From: EsbW-18 sp964634615
GTDB lineage: Bacteria > Patescibacteriota > Minisyncoccia > Phycocordibacterales > EsbW-18
Direction of reading: 5' to 3'
NCBI GenBank assembly: GCA_964634615.1
Contig: CAZWLQ010000026.1
Span: 1 to 9,208, forward strand
Length of the DNA: 9,208 nucleotides
Below, in pieces: positions 1 through 4,658 of this stretch. The notes beneath the pieces were generated by a model, which was given only the letters and a program-made list of their open reading frames with translations, was not told where the DNA came from and did not search any database. Numbering within the stretch: the stretch's first letter is position 1; the number at the start of each line of letters is the position of its first letter. The position numbers were made by a program, and so were the translations under genes.

Positions 1-342
1 AGAAACGCCACTGATTACAACCGGCACACCAACAACATCACCGAGTGCTTCAACTTGCTCAATCATCAAAACGGCGTCTTTGGGCGATACAAAAAAATCA
101 CTTAAGCGCATCTGATCTTTTGCAAGCTCATCAAGAAAGCCGCCGAGACGTTCCATGGAGGCCTCGCGTGTTACTTCGGTGGCAAGCTCTGACGTACGCG
201 TTCGAACATCGTGTTCAAGCTGTTGGGNNNNNNNNNNNNNNNNNNNNNNNNNNNNNNNNTAGAAAATCGCACCCCCATAGAGACCAAGAAAGAGAATGAC
301 CGCGATGATTGTGGGAATGTTTTTTTGTGATGCGTGGAACAT
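1..342 (-). CDS. pilO: PilO, type IV pilus inner-membrane protein (partial, runs off left edge)
   Basis: PilO pairs with PilN in the periplasm to form the alignment complex that links cytoplasmic PilM and the motor to the pilus. The visible N-terminus starts MFHASQKNIPTIIAVILFLG, a short cytoplasmic tail followed by one membrane helix (about residues 9-27). Residues from about 40 onward form a charged, coiled-coil-like helix leading to the stretch DFFVSPKDAVLMIEQVE, which resembles the start of the PilO ferredoxin-like domain. Residues 28-39 fall in a run of N, but the reading frame on both sides agrees with the length of that run. The ATG lies 7 nt after the pilN stop (TAA CACCACC ATG) with no Shine-Dalgarno site, so translation is probably coupled to pilN. 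The C-terminus lies outside the window. The family call rests on gene order, topology and the post-gap motif. Confidence 0.85.
   Translation of the reverse strand, partial: MFHASQKNIPTIIAVILFLGLYGGAIFXXXXXXXXXXXXQQLEHDVRTRTSELATEVTREASMERLGGFLDELAKDQMRLSDFFVSPKDAVLMIEQVEALGDVVGVPVVISGVS
228..259. other. Assembly gap of 32 N inside pilO
   Basis: Bases 228-259 are all N. Translating both flanks on the minus strand gives the same PilO frame across the gap, (342-225)/3 = 39 exactly. The gap length is therefore correct or correct modulo 3. No conclusion about an insertion or frameshift here is possible. Confidence 0.97.
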
Positions 343-349
343 GGTGGTG

Positions 350-895
350 TTACAGTGCTTCTGCCTTCAAGGTAAGCGTGAGATGGAACTGCAGGTCGCT
401 GTTCTGTGCAAGTGACTCAATAGGAATTACAACGTCCGTAAAAAGATTTGCACTTCGAAGCGCGTCGCCAAACGCAATCAGTGCGGTGCGGTTCACGGCA
501 CCGCCGGTGAGATCAAGAATGATTGCCTCCCCTTCTCGTCGAAATGAGATGCTGGTGAGCGACGTGCCTGATGGAGCAAGTGGCGCGATACGCTCAATCA
601 TGTCGTGGGGAAGAACCGCGCTCTGTTCACGTGCAATGATGCTCATTTTTTCTTTTGTTACCGCGATACTCGCACCTGCACCCGCATGCTTTTGAAGCTC
701 GGCGAGTTGCTTTGTCGTCTCAAGGCGTTCGGTTGTTGATTCTCGTGTAGCAAGGAGCGCGATTGTTGAAGGAATCGTTAACAACGTGCCAAACACGCAC
801 ATGCCACAGACAAGAACAGCGATGGCGCTCCACAGGCGTCGACGGCGCTCATGCATCAGTTCCAGAGATTCTTTGAGAGGAAGAAGGTTTGCCAT
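350..895 (-). CDS. pilN: PilN, type IV pilus inner-membrane protein
   Basis: The 181-residue bitopic protein is predicted to bind PilM through its cytoplasmic tail and PilO through its periplasmic domain in the type IV pilus alignment complex. It begins MANLLPLKES. NLLP at residues 3-6 is the short motif by which PilN proteins dock in PilM. A basic stretch (RRRR, residues 17-20) precedes one membrane helix (about 21-45), then a coiled coil and a small alpha/beta periplasmic domain. The start at 895 was chosen over a longer reading frame beginning at 988 because it puts NLLP at the N-terminus and avoids an 89-nt overlap with pilM. The pilM stop is followed by only CACC before this ATG, with no good Shine-Dalgarno site, which suggests translational coupling. 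Confidence 0.88.
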   Translation of the reverse strand: MANLLPLKESLELMHERRRRLWSAIAVLVCGMCVFGTLLTIPSTIALLATRESTTERLETTKQLAELQKHAGAGASIAVTKEKMSIIAREQSAVLPHDMIERIAPLAPSGTSLTSISFRREGEAIILDLTGGAVNRTALIAFGDALRSANLFTDVVIPIESLAQNSDLQFHLTLTLKAEAL

Positions 896-899
896 GGTG

Positions 900-2018
900 T
901 TATGCGGTATCCTTGTGCAACGCGAGGCCAATCGCTGATGCATAGGCAAGCGATTCGCGGTATGCAATCGGTGGAATGTATTTTTCAATCGGAAATGCGT
1001 TCACCCACACGTTTGCGCGTACACATTTTACGCGTAGTTCACGCGAAAGATATTCTGGGAGACCCGCGATGTTTGCGTACCCGCCCGAAATAATAATTGA
1101 GCTGATTGGTTCGTTCCCTGTTGCGACCGTCTGGCCGTCCTTGTTCTCTTTGTGCGTCTGCCAATAGAGATAGTAACGCTCGATGTGCGCCCGAAGCATG
1201 TCTGCAAATTTTTCCATCGCGTCCTTGACGCCCGCGTGCTCTTCGTGTGAAAGCCCTTCTTCGTTTTTGATACGAAGAATCTCCTCATCGGTTGCTTTGG
1301 GAAACGCTTGTTTGATGAGGGTCGTGAGTGTGTCCCCGCCGGTTTCGACGGTCGTCGTGAATCGCACCGCACCACCTGCGGATACCGTAATCCCCGAACG
1401 CATGCGTCCAATGTCAATCACCATGCACGCCCCGAGCACCGATGCGGGAATAACCGCACGCGCGATTGCTTGCGCCTCAATTTCAAGTGAAACCGTTGTA
1501 AGCCCCGACGCATGGAGAAGATCGACGTAATCTTGTGCAAGCTTTTCGGGAAAAACCGACACCGCGACAGTCTGCTGACCAGCAACCGGCATACTCATTT
1601 CTCTGCTTTCAACAACAACGTCATAATCAACAACTGCATCTCCCGGCGCAATCGGCACGTGCTCTTCGAGCTTGAATCGGAGCAAGCTACGAATTTCGTC
1701 TGGCGCAACCTGTGGCACCTTTGTCGTAAAAATATATCCTGGCTCTTCCGGAAGTGACGCGCGAACAAACGTGAGACCGTGCTCTTTTCTGAAATCTGAA
1801 AGAAGCGTGACCAGCGCGTCGCGCTTTGTAATTGTTCCTCCGACGATGATGCCCTCCGGGATCTCTTTTGTGGCGAATCTGCCGACGCGATACCCATCAT
1901 GGCTGTGGACGAGCTCGAGAAATTTTACCGAGTGGTCAGAAATATCAAGTCCGACCGCAGGCATCGCAATGCGGGATGGTACGGGGAACGAGTGAAGGAG
2001 TTTCTCTGCAAGAGTCAT
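900..2018 (-). CDS. pilM: PilM, actin-like ATPase of the type IV pilus alignment complex
   Basis: PilM is a cytoplasmic actin-fold (ASKHA) protein that binds the PilN N-terminus and couples the pilus motor to the PilN-PilO scaffold. The 372-residue product has the usual family length. Visible motifs are GLDISDHSVKFLEL at residues 23-36 (first phosphate loop region), VVDYDVV in the first domain, MVIDIGRMRSGITV (second phosphate region) and IIISGGYANIAGLPEYL near the C-terminus (adenosine region). The start at 2018 was preferred over 2063 because TATACT lies exactly 6 nt upstream, consistent with a leaderless mRNA, and because the extra 15 residues of the longer frame are translated from the heptad-repeat region. 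It is the first gene of pilM-pilN-pilO, and the operon continues beyond the window. Pilus ATPase and pilin genes are not visible here. Confidence 0.93.
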   Translation of the reverse strand: MTLAEKLLHSFPVPSRIAMPAVGLDISDHSVKFLELVHSHDGYRVGRFATKEIPEGIIVGGTITKRDALVTLLSDFRKEHGLTFVRASLPEEPGYIFTTKVPQVAPDEIRSLLRFKLEEHVPIAPGDAVVDYDVVVESREMSMPVAGQQTVAVSVFPEKLAQDYVDLLHASGLTTVSLEIEAQAIARAVIPASVLGACMVIDIGRMRSGITVSAGGAVRFTTTVETGGDTLTTLIKQAFPKATDEEILRIKNEEGLSHEEHAGVKDAMEKFADMLRAHIERYYLYWQTHKENKDGQTVATGNEPISSIIISGGYANIAGLPEYLSRELRVKCVRANVWVNAFPIEKYIPPIAYRESLAYASAIGLALHKDTA

Positions 2019-2024
2019 ACAGAT

Positions 2025-2030
2025 AGTATA
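2025..2030 (-). promoter_or_regulatory. -10 box of pilM (leaderless promoter)
   Basis: Read on the minus strand, TATACT is followed by six bases (ATCTGT) and then the pilM ATG. With the usual -10 to start-site distance, transcription would begin at or next to the A of ATG. No convincing -35 is visible; the heptad-repeat patch occupies that place. Confidence 0.6.
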
Positions 2031-2144
2031 AGCACGAAGCACGAAATACGAAAATCGAAGCAAATCAAAAGCACGAAGCCGTTTCGAGTTTCCTCACTTT
2101 GAATTTTCTATGTGCTTCGGATTTCGTACTTCTGATTTCGGATT
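2031..2144. repeat. Inverted heptad repeats (NNNCGAA type) between metG-like gene and pilM
   Basis: On the plus strand, 2031-2061 contains heptads GCACGAA, GCACGAA, ATACGAA and AATCGAA, with another GCACGAAGC at 2071-2079. On the minus strand, 2111-2144 contains ATCCGAA, ATCAGAA, GTACGAA and ATCCGAA. The two groups therefore point toward each other. The best arms, 2047-2062 and 2113-2128, match at 14 of 16 positions as an inverted repeat and could fold into a large hairpin between the upstream gene's stop and the pilM promoter. The patch may work as a terminator or be a repeat with no function. No coding is seen. Confidence 0.75.
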
Positions 2145-2474
2145 TTATTTCGTTCCTGTTCCCGGAGGAACGTCTTCTGTTGGCGTGAGGAAGGAAAAAT
2201 TCTCATCACCTCCGACTGCAAAGAGCATGCCGTTACTCTCGAACCCTTTGATCATTCGTGGTTCAAGATTTGTGACGAATGTTGTTTTCATTCCCACCAG
2301 CGCCTGTATGTCAGCAACCTTGTGCTTGATGCCGGAAATGATTTGGCGTGGTGTTTCTTCGCCACAATCAACCATCAGTTTCAGGAGTTTGTCGGTTTCT
2401 GGCACCTCCTCAACCGAGAGAATCTTCCCTACCCGTATTTCAACCTTTGAAAAATCGTCGTGTGTGATGGTCAT
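2145..2474 (-). CDS. Free-standing tRNA-binding domain (MetRS C-terminal / EMAP-like OB fold)
   Basis: The 109-residue protein consists of one OB-fold tRNA-binding domain like the C-terminal dimerisation and tRNA-binding domain of methionyl-tRNA synthetase, Trbp111 and CsaA. Motifs are FSKVEIRVGKILSVEEVPETDK at the start (cut here as FSKVEIRVGKI and VPETDK), RQIISGI in the middle, and SNGMLFAV, corresponding to the family SEGMLLAA signature. In some bacteria this domain is fused to MetRS. Here it is separate and would act in trans as a homodimer that holds tRNA near a synthetase, but it could instead be a CsaA-like chaperone. Its ATG lies 1 nt after the ruvX stop (TAA T ATG), so it is probably translated by coupling to ruvX. 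The C-terminal tail is short and Pro/Gly-rich. Confidence 0.85.
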   Translation of the reverse strand: MTITHDDFSKVEIRVGKILSVEEVPETDKLLKLMVDCGEETPRQIISGIKHKVADIQALVGMKTTFVTNLEPRMIKGFESNGMLFAVGGDENFSFLTPTEDVPPGTGTK

Positions 2475-2475
2475 A

Positions 2476-2865
2476 TTAGTTTTGAGCTCTCATTGTATCT
2501 AAAAATCGCTGAAGAATAAGCGCTGCTGCCGATGCATCGATATAGTCTTTGTTTCCCTGGTAACGCCGTGCTTCTTCAGATGAAAAATATTCGTCCTGAA
2601 ACATCACCGGAAGACCCGCGCTCGCTTCAAGTTCCGATTTGAATATCTTGATATCCCCCATAATCGGATTCTCTGCTCCTTGTGAGTTATTCGAGCGACC
2701 AAGCACGATCATCCGCGCCTTCTTTTCTGTAGCGAGCGACTTGATGTTCTCGACGAGCGACTTATCGTTTGCAAGAATTTCGTGCGGAAACGCTAACACT
2801 TCCCCTGTGTCAGAAAGTGCTGTGCCAACGCGTTTTGATCCGTAATCGATACCGAGAATGGTCAT
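2476..2865 (-). CDS. ruvX: RuvX/YqgF-family Holliday junction resolvase-like nuclease
   Basis: The 129-residue RNase H-fold protein starts MTILGIDYGSKRVGTAL. The aspartate in GIDYG (residue 6) and the SKRVG run are the family's first catalytic motif. Later comes the core strand MIVLGRSNN, then FQDEYFSSEEAR (the DE..S.EA motif) and DASAAALILQRFLD, which carries the last catalytic aspartate. Members process 16S rRNA 3' or 5' ends (YqgF) or are proposed junction resolvases; which applies here cannot be told from sequence. Length is typical. The start at 2865 was chosen because the longer frame runs into the tRNA. The ATG is only 6 nt from the tRNA-Arg 3' end and has no separate promoter or free Shine-Dalgarno site. 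The gene is followed after 1 nt by the tRNA-binding-domain gene. Confidence 0.9.
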   Translation of the reverse strand: MTILGIDYGSKRVGTALSDTGEVLAFPHEILANDKSLVENIKSLATEKKARMIVLGRSNNSQGAENPIMGDIKIFKSELEASAGLPVMFQDEYFSSEEARRYQGNKDYIDASAAALILQRFLDTMRAQN

Positions 2866-2871
2866 GTGTTG

Positions 2872-2943
2872 TGCTCTCGGCAGGAATCGAACCTGCATCA
2901 GTAGCTCCGCAAGCTACCGTCCTATCCGTTGAACGACGAGAGC
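2872..2943 (-). tRNA. tRNA-Arg (anticodon GCG)
   Basis: All four arms fold: acceptor GCTCTCG/CGAGAGC (7 of 7 pairs), D-stem GTTC/GGAC with loop AACGGATA, anticodon stem GTAGC/GCTAC with loop TTGCGGA, four-base variable region, and T-stem GCAGG/CCTGC with loop TTCGATT. The discriminator is A, and CCA is not encoded. The anticodon GCG reads the arginine codon CGC. C35 and A20 agree with arginine identity. Most bacteria read CGU/CGC/CGA with an ACG anticodon edited to ICG, so GCG is unusual. The molecule is 72 nt long, and its 3' end abuts ruvX. Confidence 0.93.
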
Positions 2944-2954
2944 AGATAAACGAG

Positions 2955-2983
2955 AGAATACCACTCTTTTTGAGGAATGACGA
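2955..2983 (-). promoter_or_regulatory. Probable promoter of tRNA-Arg - ruvX - tRNA-binding domain unit
   Basis: On the minus strand, TCGTCA (2983-2978) and TATTCT (2960-2955) are separated by 17 nt. Transcription would start about 5 nt before the tRNA 5' end. The -35 matches 4 of 6 consensus bases. It sits between the stop of the upstream gene and the tRNA. Confidence 0.5.
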
Positions 2984-2986
2984 GTA

Positions 2987-3517
2987 TTATCGAATAATTC
3001 CAGGAAGCTGACGGGCAATCTCCATAAGCTCTTTTCGTATCACTCCTTCTGAATAATATATGAAGCAAATACCCTTAAAATTTTCCCGTTTTTTCTTTTG
3101 GTCTCCTATGCGCTTTTTGATGTAGAGTTTTCCGAATCTTTCTTTTGGAATCTTGAGAAGTTTTGACCAAAAACGTACTGCTTCTTTTTGATTGTGATAT
3201 TCGTGGAGATGAAGACGGACCTTGAGCCGACCCTCGTCTATCATGTAGCAGTTTCTAAGAAGTTTTAGATATAGATGCGCTAATACTGGGTCTGTATTTA
3301 CAAAACGAACGCCACTTACTTTTTCGTGTTTTGAGCCTTCAGCCCAATACAGCATTGCCAGGAGAAGTTTCTGTACTGTTTTGTTTGAAAACGCTACCTT
3401 TCTGAGTTCTTTGGTTACTGCCTCACTAATTTTTTCTTCGGCGTCAATACGTTTTTGTCGAATTGTCTGAGTTGCTTTTTCTCGTGCACGAACAAGATGG
3501 GCATATCTCTTAGTCAT
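2987..3517 (-). CDS. Small LAGLIDADG-like protein, function unknown
   Basis: The 176-residue protein has a basic, charged N-terminal helix region (residues 1-48), then LAMLYWAEG (53-61 region), which aligns position by position with LAGLIDADG, the helix motif of homing endonucleases and of WhiA-type DNA-binding proteins. It continues with VRFVNTDPVLAHLYLKLL and a beta-rich RLKVRLHLHEYH segment, as in a single LAGLIDADG half-fold, and ends with basic KKRIGDQKKKREN and a helical tail. Only one motif is present, so it would have to dimerise. The acidic residue is Glu. It is more likely a DNA-binding regulator or domesticated nuclease than an active homing enzyme, since no intron or intein is seen nearby. 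A TAGAAT box lies 7 nt before the ATG. The assignment is by motif only. Confidence 0.65.
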   Translation of the reverse strand: MTKRYAHLVRAREKATQTIRQKRIDAEEKISEAVTKELRKVAFSNKTVQKLLLAMLYWAEGSKHEKVSGVRFVNTDPVLAHLYLKLLRNCYMIDEGRLKVRLHLHEYHNQKEAVRFWSKLLKIPKERFGKLYIKKRIGDQKKKRENFKGICFIYYSEGVIRKELMEIARQLPGIIR

Positions 3518-3524
3518 GCATTAC

Positions 3525-3530
3525 ATTCTA
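3525..3530 (-). promoter_or_regulatory. -10 box of the LAGLIDADG-like gene
   Basis: On the minus strand, TAGAAT is followed by seven bases and the ATG at 3517. This is the leaderless arrangement also seen for pilM, ruvA, the PH-like gene and the Mur ligase. Confidence 0.5.
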
Positions 3531-3569
3531 CCGGAGAACGATTTCTATATCCACCCTTCGCGCCTTCTC

Positions 3570-4025
3570 TTAAAGCCCAAACACAGCCATCAACTTTTCA
3601 GAAAGCGATTCGGGGATATCGACTTCGGGGATGCGTTCTGCGAGCATTTCGCGCACGTCTTCAGGATGCACACCTTCAATCGGAATCACTAAATACGGCA
3701 TGACAACTTTTTGCGATTTCACCATTAAGCGTGGCGTGTGGAGGTGATCGTGAATGTCGAATGATTCGAGGGTTTGGTACGGAAAGAGTGCGTTATTGAT
3801 GACAAGACCACGATCGTTGATTTCATAGGCAACCTCGTGTGGGTGGCGTAGCGCATAAAGCGCGAGTGTCACCGCGCCAAGAATGATGAAGAGTGCAAAG
3901 AGGATGTTTCCGAGAACGATTGCGAGGATCGCTCCACCGAGCGCGACGACCCCAAGCGACCAAAACCAGTCGCTGCTGCGAGTTTTGTGTTCGTATTCAA
4001 GCGCGGTCCACGTGAGCGGTTGCAT
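3570..4025 (-). CDS. Two-helix membrane protein with PH-like domain, function unknown
   Basis: The 151-residue protein starts MQPLTWTALEYEHKTRSSDW, followed by two closely spaced membrane helices (about residues 22-40 and 42-60) and a cytoplasmic beta-rich domain: YEINDRGLVINNALFPYQTLESFDI, then a helical C-terminus ending in MAVFGL. The pattern of a W-x-A-x-E-[YH] start, a hydrophobic hairpin, then I-x-x-x-G-[IL]-x-[IV] and a Y-x-x-L-x-S-F turn fits the bacterial PH-like proteins common in Parcubacteria. That placement comes from general knowledge and was not searched. No enzymatic residues are evident. It is transcribed away from tRNA-Ser. A TACAAT box lies 6 nt before the ATG. Confidence 0.75.
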   Translation of the reverse strand: MQPLTWTALEYEHKTRSSDWFWSLGVVALGGAILAIVLGNILFALFIILGAVTLALYALRHPHEVAYEINDRGLVINNALFPYQTLESFDIHDHLHTPRLMVKSQKVVMPYLVIPIEGVHPEDVREMLAERIPEVDIPESLSEKLMAVFGL

Positions 4026-4031
4026 GGGTCT

Positions 4032-4037
4032 ATTGTA
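4032..4037 (-). promoter_or_regulatory. -10 box of the PH-like membrane protein gene
   Basis: On the minus strand, TACAAT is followed by AGACCC and the ATG. A weak -35 (TTGTGA) lies 16 nt upstream. The geometry predicts a leaderless mRNA. Confidence 0.6.
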
Positions 4038-4081
4038 ACTGACAACGAGCGCCTCACAACGAGCAATGTGGGTTTCTTATT

Positions 4082-4111
4082 CTCACATTCTTAAGAACTT
4101 GAGAATGTGAG
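4082..4111. other. Strong AT-rich hairpin in divergent intergenic region
   Basis: CTCACATTCT (4082-4091) and AGAATGTGAG (4102-4111) are perfect complements. The stem can extend inward by a T-G and two A-T pairs to leave a GAAC tetraloop. No T-run follows on either strand, so it is not a typical intrinsic terminator. It lies between the divergent PH-like gene and tRNA-Ser, about 50 nt upstream of the former's promoter, and may be a protein-binding site. Confidence 0.6.
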
Positions 4112-4131
4112 TGGTCGAGATATTGAGAGCG

Positions 4132-4177
4132 TTCTTGGTTTCTGCAGCCTGCCTGCCGGCAGGCAGGAAACTAAGAA
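4132..4177. repeat. 20-nt palindrome copy 1, nested in a 10-bp hairpin
   Basis: The core 4148-4167 is a perfect palindrome built from CCTGCCTGCC and its complement. It is flanked by TTCTTGGTTT (4132-4141) and AAACTAAGAA (4168-4177), which pair over 10 bp with one G-T. The six bases CTGCAG lie between the left arm and the core, and none lie on the right. Removing the core leaves a 10-bp stem with a six-base loop. The identical core recurs at 4611-4630. Confidence 0.85.
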
Positions 4178-4190
4178 GGGCGTCTGTGTC

Positions 4191-4219
4191 TTGATAAAAG
4201 GGCTCGCTATCGGTATTGT
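4191..4219 (+). promoter_or_regulatory. Promoter of tRNA-Ser
   Basis: TTGATA (4191-4196) and TATTGT (4214-4219) are spaced by exactly 17 nt. Transcription would begin near 4226, about 18 nt before the mature tRNA 5' end. It is the closest match to a classical vegetative sigma factor promoter in the window. Confidence 0.7.
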
Positions 4220-4243
4220 GTCTGTGCAACCGCGTGGTTGTTT

Positions 4244-4330
4244 GGAGGAGTGGCAGAGTGGTCTATTGCACCTGTCTTGAAAACAGGAGTCCCTTTACGG
4301 GGACCGTGAGTTCGAATCTCACCTCCTCCG
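4244..4330 (+). tRNA. tRNA-Ser (anticodon TGA)
   Basis: Acceptor GGAGGAG (4244-4250) pairs with CTCCTCC (4323-4329). The anticodon stem CCTGT/ACAGG encloses CTTGAAA, giving anticodon TGA for UCA and related serine codons. A long variable arm (about 4288-4305, with GTCCC pairing to GGGAC) is the class II hallmark of serine tRNAs. The T-arm is GTGAG, TTCGAAT, CTCAC. The discriminator is G, as expected for serine, and CCA is not encoded. The 14 bases 4319-4332 at its 3' end recur at 4631-4644. Confidence 0.95.
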
Positions 4331-4332
4331 CA

Positions 4333-4500
4333 ATGATTCGTGAGGACAGCTGATGCTGTTCGAACGAGGCATCTTTGCGTGGGGAGATGGGATTCGAAAG
4401 GCGGAGGCGGTATACAAGATGAGCGTAGCGAATGCTTGTCGCCGAGCCGGGTGAGAAGCGAAGACTTGGAGCTTCGCAAGACCTTTTGAGAGACTTTTCA
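4333..4500 (+). ncRNA. Candidate structured RNA downstream of tRNA-Ser (unassigned)
   Basis: This stretch has no convincing ORF but folds repeatedly. Domain 1 (4338-4367) is TCGT/ACGA, then a symmetric GA/GA internal loop, then GGACAGC/GCTGTTC closed by TGAT. Tandem G-A mismatches like this are typical of real RNA folds. Domain 2 pairs GGCG (4406-4409) with CGCC (4440-4443) and ACAAG (4414-4418) with CTTGT (4435-4439), with a four-base bulge. Domain 3 pairs GCGAAG (4458-4463) with CTTCGC (4472-4477). It could be cotranscribed with tRNA-Ser. It does not show the signatures of RNase P RNA, tmRNA or SRP RNA, and may equally be a decayed insertion. The strand is assumed from the tRNA. Confidence 0.35.
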
Positions 4501-4562
4501 AACAGTGTGTAGAAAAGTATCCAAAAGGTGTACAGATTCTGTAAGAATCGAGAACACTTAGG

Positions 4563-4587
4563 ATTTTATGCGCGAAGCGCGTAAAAT
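4563..4587. terminator. Hairpin with 11-bp stem, possible terminator
   Basis: ATTTTATGCGC (4563-4573) pairs with GCGCGTAAAAT (4577-4587) across a GAA loop, with one G-T pair. The stem has a GC-rich top and AT-rich base. It could end transcripts from tRNA-Ser or shield the next gene, but no clean T-run follows, so the terminator role is tentative. Confidence 0.45.
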
Positions 4588-4610
4588 ACTTAGTAACCGG
4601 TGACCGAACC

Positions 4611-4630
4611 CCTGCCTGCCGGCAGGCAGG
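4611..4630. repeat. 20-nt palindrome copy 2, inside a T-arm-like hairpin
   Basis: It is identical to the core at 4148-4167. It is flanked by GGTGA (4599-4603), seven bases CCGAACC, the palindrome, then TCACC (4631-4635). Without the palindrome the flanks form a 5-bp stem and 7-nt loop, the exact geometry of a tRNA T-arm, followed by TCCTCCGCA as in tRNA-Ser. Confidence 0.88.
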
Positions 4631-4644
4631 TCACCTCCTCCGCA
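4631..4644 (+). repeat. Direct repeat of the tRNA-Ser 3' end (possible attachment site or tRNA remnant)
   Basis: The bases TCACCTCCTCCGCA match 4319-4332, the last 12 bases of tRNA-Ser plus two, without mismatch; copies start 312 bp apart. Upstream, GTGA and CGAA also match the tRNA T-arm. It is either the right-hand attachment repeat of an integrated element or the 3' remnant of a second tRNA-Ser gene. The accessory gene begins 15 nt downstream. No integrase is present. Confidence 0.7.
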
Positions 4645-4658
4645 CTAAAGAACTATCT

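Noticed and set aside
45..299. Plus-strand ORF of 84 codons
   Set aside because: It runs through the N block and is antisense to pilO, whose frame agrees on both sides of the gap.
2866..2898. Eleven-codon N-terminal extension of ruvX
   Set aside because: It is translated from inside tRNA-Arg. The ATG at 2865 puts the conserved GIDYG motif at the usual place.
4207..4501. Minus-strand ORFs across tRNA-Ser, with residues such as GGGEIRTHGPRKGTPVFK
   Set aside because: This is the well-known artefact of translating a serine tRNA on the opposite strand; there is no independent gene.
4333..4644. tmRNA, RNase P RNA or a split or intron-containing second tRNA-Ser
   Set aside because: There is no tag ORF, no RNase P core signature, and no 5' acceptor half able to pair with the repeated CTCCTCC. 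It is kept only as an unassigned structured region.
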